From DASQFQ01 sp963730115 (GTDB lineage: Bacteria > Actinomycetota > Thermoleophilia > Solirubrobacterales > Solirubrobacteraceae): a DNA stretch of 64,000 nt. Positions 62,080-64,000 of the stretch are shown here, piece by piece (position 1 is the first letter of the stretch; every line of letters begins with the position of its first letter). The position numbers were made by a program, and so were the translations under genes. The notes under the pieces are model-generated. The model saw nothing but the letters and a program-made list of their open reading frames with translations, had not been told where the DNA came from and made no database searches. Where the stretch lies: positions 978,569-1,042,568 of the forward strand of contig CAVSQM010000004.1 of NCBI GenBank assembly GCA_963730115.1, given 5' to 3'.

Positions 62080-63681
62080 TTATTGCTCGGCCACGGCCCG
62101 CTCCGCACCCAGGCCGGTCTCCGACCTGACGTGGAGCTCGTGGTAGGACCGCTCGGCCCCACGCTCGGACGACAGCACGGTGCCCAGCCAGCACCCCAGG
62201 AAGCCCATCGGGATCGAGATGATCCCCGGGTTGTTGAGGTCGTACCAGGTGAACGCGCCGGTGTCGGGAGCGCCGGGCGGGCCGCCCCACACGATCGGGC
62301 TGATGATGATCAGACCCAGCGCGGTGACGACGCCGAACAGCACGCCGGTGACCGCACCCGCGGTGTTGAAGCGTGGCCAGCTCAGCGCCAGCAGCAGCGC
62401 CGGGAAGTTCGCGCTCGCCGCGATCGCGAACGCGAGCCCGACCATGAAGGAGACGTTCAGCCCCTCGCCGCCGAGGATGGCGATGAAGATCGCGATCGCG
62501 CCGATGGAGATCGCAGCGATCTTGGCCACCAGCACCTCCTCCTTCTCGGAGTCCTGGCCCTTGCGGATGATGCTCGAGTAGATGTCGTGCGCCACCGCGC
62601 TCGACGCCGACAGGACGAGGCCGGCGACGACCGCGAGGATCGTCGCGAACGCCACGCCGGCGATGATGGCCAGGAACAGGTCGCCACCCGTCGTGCCCGC
62701 GCCGCCGCCGAGCTCCTCGGCGAGGTTCGGGGCCGCGAGGTTGCCGCCGGTGCCGGCCGCCTCGACGCCCTCCTGACCGAGCAGGGCGCGCGCGCCGAAG
62801 CCGATCACGGTGGTGAGCAGGTAGAAGAACCCGATCATCAGCATCGCGTAGACGACCGACGAGCGCGCCGCCTTCGCGTTCGGCACCGTGAAGAAGCGCA
62901 TGAGGATGTGCGGCAGGCCCGCCGTGCCGAGCACGAGCGCCAGCCCCAGCGAGACCATGTCGGTGTTGTTCTTGAGGAACGTGCCCGGGCCGAGCGAGAA
63001 CGTCGAGCCCTCGGCCTTGCCGGCCTCCTCGGCCTGGTTGAACAGCTCGACCGGGTTGAAGCTGGTCTTCGCGAACACGAAGACCGACATGACCACGATG
63101 CCGGTCATCAGCAGCACGGCCTTGATGATCTGCACCCACGTCGTGGCGACCATGCCGCCGAACACGACGTAGACGAGCATGAACGTGCCGGTGATCAGGA
63201 CCGCCGGCGTGAAGTCGATGCCGACCAGCGCCTGGATCAGCACGCCCGCGCCGACCATCTGCGCGATCAGGTAGAAGGCCGCGACGTTGAGCGTGCCGAT
63301 GGCCGCCGCCACGCGGGCGGGGCGCTCGCGCAGCCGGAAGGCCAGCACGTCGGCGATCGTGTACTTGCCCGAGTTCCGCATCCGCTCGGCGAGCAGGAAC
63401 ATCACCGTCAGGAACGCGACGAGGAAGCCGATCGAGTAGACGAAGCCGTCGAAGCCGTAGAGGTAGATGAGGCCGGCGATGCCGAGGAAGGAGGCGGCCG
63501 ACAGGTAGTCGCCCGAGATCGCGAGGCCGTTCTGGAAGCCGGTGATGCCGCGGCCGGCGGCGTAGAAGCCGACGGCGCTGGAGGCGCGCTTGGACGCCCA
63601 GTAGGTGATGCCGAGCGTGATCGAGAGGACGATCGCGAAGACGACGACCGCAGTGGTGTTGACGGCTGCGAGGACGGTCAT
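62080..63681 (-). CDS. actP: Cation/acetate symporter (sodium:solute symporter family)
   Basis: 533 aa with about 13 membrane helices. Family features: FYAAGRGITGFQNGLAISGD YLSAASF near the N-terminus (sodium-site region), YTIADVLAFRLRERPARVAA, a long AMVGAGVLIQALVGIDFTP helix and YVVFGGMVATTWVQIIKAVL, with FNTAGAVTGVLFGVVTALGL towards the end. A Gly/Ala-rich loop follows GFGARALLGQEGVEAAGTGG. It imports acetate or other short monocarboxylates across the cytoplasmic membrane. Its start overlaps the upstream DUF485 gene stop by 4 bp, and acs follows, so uptake and activation are coexpressed. Confidence 0.94.
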   Translation of the reverse strand: MTVLAAVNTTAVVVFAIVLSITLGITYWASKRASSAVGFYAAGRGITGFQNGLAISGDYLSAASFLGIAGLIYLYGFDGFVYSIGFLVAFLTVMFLLAERMRNSGKYTIADVLAFRLRERPARVAAAIGTLNVAAFYLIAQMVGAGVLIQALVGIDFTPAVLITGTFMLVYVVFGGMVATTWVQIIKAVLLMTGIVVMSVFVFAKTSFNPVELFNQAEEAGKAEGSTFSLGPGTFLKNNTDMVSLGLALVLGTAGLPHILMRFFTVPNAKAARSSVVYAMLMIGFFYLLTTVIGFGARALLGQEGVEAAGTGGNLAAPNLAEELGGGAGTTGGDLFLAIIAGVAFATILAVVAGLVLSASSAVAHDIYSSIIRKGQDSEKEEVLVAKIAAISIGAIAIFIAILGGEGLNVSFMVGLAFAIAASANFPALLLALSWPRFNTAGAVTGVLFGVVTALGLIIISPIVWGGPPGAPDTGAFTWYDLNNPGIISIPMGFLGCWLGTVLSSERGAERSYHELHVRSETGLGAERAVAEQ

Positions 63682-64000
63682 CGCTTCGCCTCCGCCGTCG
63701 CTGTGGCGGCTCGGGAGCCGACGCCGTCGCCGTTGGCGCCGCCGGCGTGCCGGCGGTCATCGGCGTCCTGGTAGCGCGCGACGGCCTTCTCGGCCAGCGG
63801 GTCGAACTCCTTGTCGGCCTTGCGCAGGTAGAGCAGGCCGAGGACGAGCACCATCACGAACTGCGTGAGGGCCAGGCAGTAGCCCACGGTCAGCCCCTCG
63901 TAGACGCTCCGGGCCATGAAGTCCTCGGCGTAGGCCACGAGCAGGATGAAGCCCATGTACCAGGCCAGGAAGAAGATCGTCCCGGGCAGCACGAACGCCT
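63678..64000 (-). CDS. DUF485 family membrane protein, cut by the window end
   Basis: The visible part, through the window edge, reads AFVLPGTIFFLAWYMGFILL, VAYAEDFMARSVYEGLTVGY and CLALTQFVMVLVLGLLYLRK: two membrane helices with the DUF485 loop. A polar tail follows (KEFDPLAEKAVARYQDADDR). A GTG at 63992 is possible, but the frame stays open to base 64000 and DUF485 proteins have about 30 more residues before this point, so the gene most likely begins outside the window. DUF485 (YjcH-like) proteins are encoded with ActP in acetate operons and probably assist the transporter. Transcription order here is DUF485-actP-acs. Confidence 0.85.
   Translation of the reverse strand, partial: AFVLPGTIFFLAWYMGFILLVAYAEDFMARSVYEGLTVGYCLALTQFVMVLVLGLLYLRKADKEFDPLAEKAVARYQDADDRRHAGGANGDGVGSRAATATAEAKR

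Overview
The window is high-GC (about 70% by eye) actinobacterial chromosome. Gene content and style point to a Solirubrobacterales/Thermoleophilia-like bacterium: a complete 14-gene nuo operon, secreted proteins with a QDLRSPD-type repeat, Ser/Lys/Arg-rich membrane proteins, several very large ATPase-type regulators and GTGA/ATGA gene overlaps. This placement is inference; no 16S or marker tree is available.

Layout. 1-4.2 kb is accessory: a tyrosine recombinase (545-1666, -) beside tRNA-Arg(ACG), then tRNA-Ser(GCT) and tRNA-Ser(TGA). The last 29 bases of tRNA-Ser(TGA) (2060-2088) recur exactly at 4189-4217. They bound a 2.1-kb insert holding a small unknown gene and a collagen-like secreted protein gene, with no recombinase inside. 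4.2-10 kb holds two related alpha/beta hydrolases, a membrane-anchored repeat protein, a metallophosphoesterase remnant and a GMC oxidoreductase with its own membrane domain. 10-16 kb carries two large regulators (SARP/BTAD-ATPase and ATPase-winged helix). 16-18.9 kb holds small secreted, methyltransferase, monooxygenase-fold and low-complexity membrane proteins. 19-22.2 kb is a lipid-modification operon (FAD oxidoreductase, DUF1365, cyclopropane-type synthase). 22-27 kb has an SDR, a hydrolase, a PadR regulator with a perfect palindrome, a GT2 glycosyltransferase and a heavily frameshifted GT39-type gene. 27-30 kb has serS, a lipoprotein cytochrome c divergent from a cupredoxin lipoprotein, and a flavin reductase. 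30.2-45.1 kb is nuoA-N. 45-50.5 kb has a prepilin-like protein, DUF378, DUF5701, a two-domain ThyX-like protein and an isochorismatase-fold hydrolase. 50.5-57.4 kb has a LuxR-ATPase regulator, a RibD/DHFR-fold protein, a GH114-like protein, an acyl-CoA synthetase and a histone-tail-like basic protein. 57.5-60 kb has an LLM-family oxidoreductase next to a GH13 alpha-amylase. 60-64 kb is an acetate module (acs, actP, DUF485 gene cut by the window end).

The acetate module, acyl-CoA synthetase, complex I, cytochrome c/cupredoxin and GMC oxidoreductase fit an aerobic heterotroph living on acetate and other organic substrates.

Sequence quality matters. Single-base frame breaks occur in nuoE, nuoI, serS, the collagen-like gene and the amylase, several breaks occur in the GT39-type gene, and one probable extra base fuses the LLM and amylase genes. 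Breaks in genes expected to be indispensable suggest assembly or sequencing indels rather than widespread gene decay, so any 'pseudogene' or 'fusion' here should be read with that in mind.
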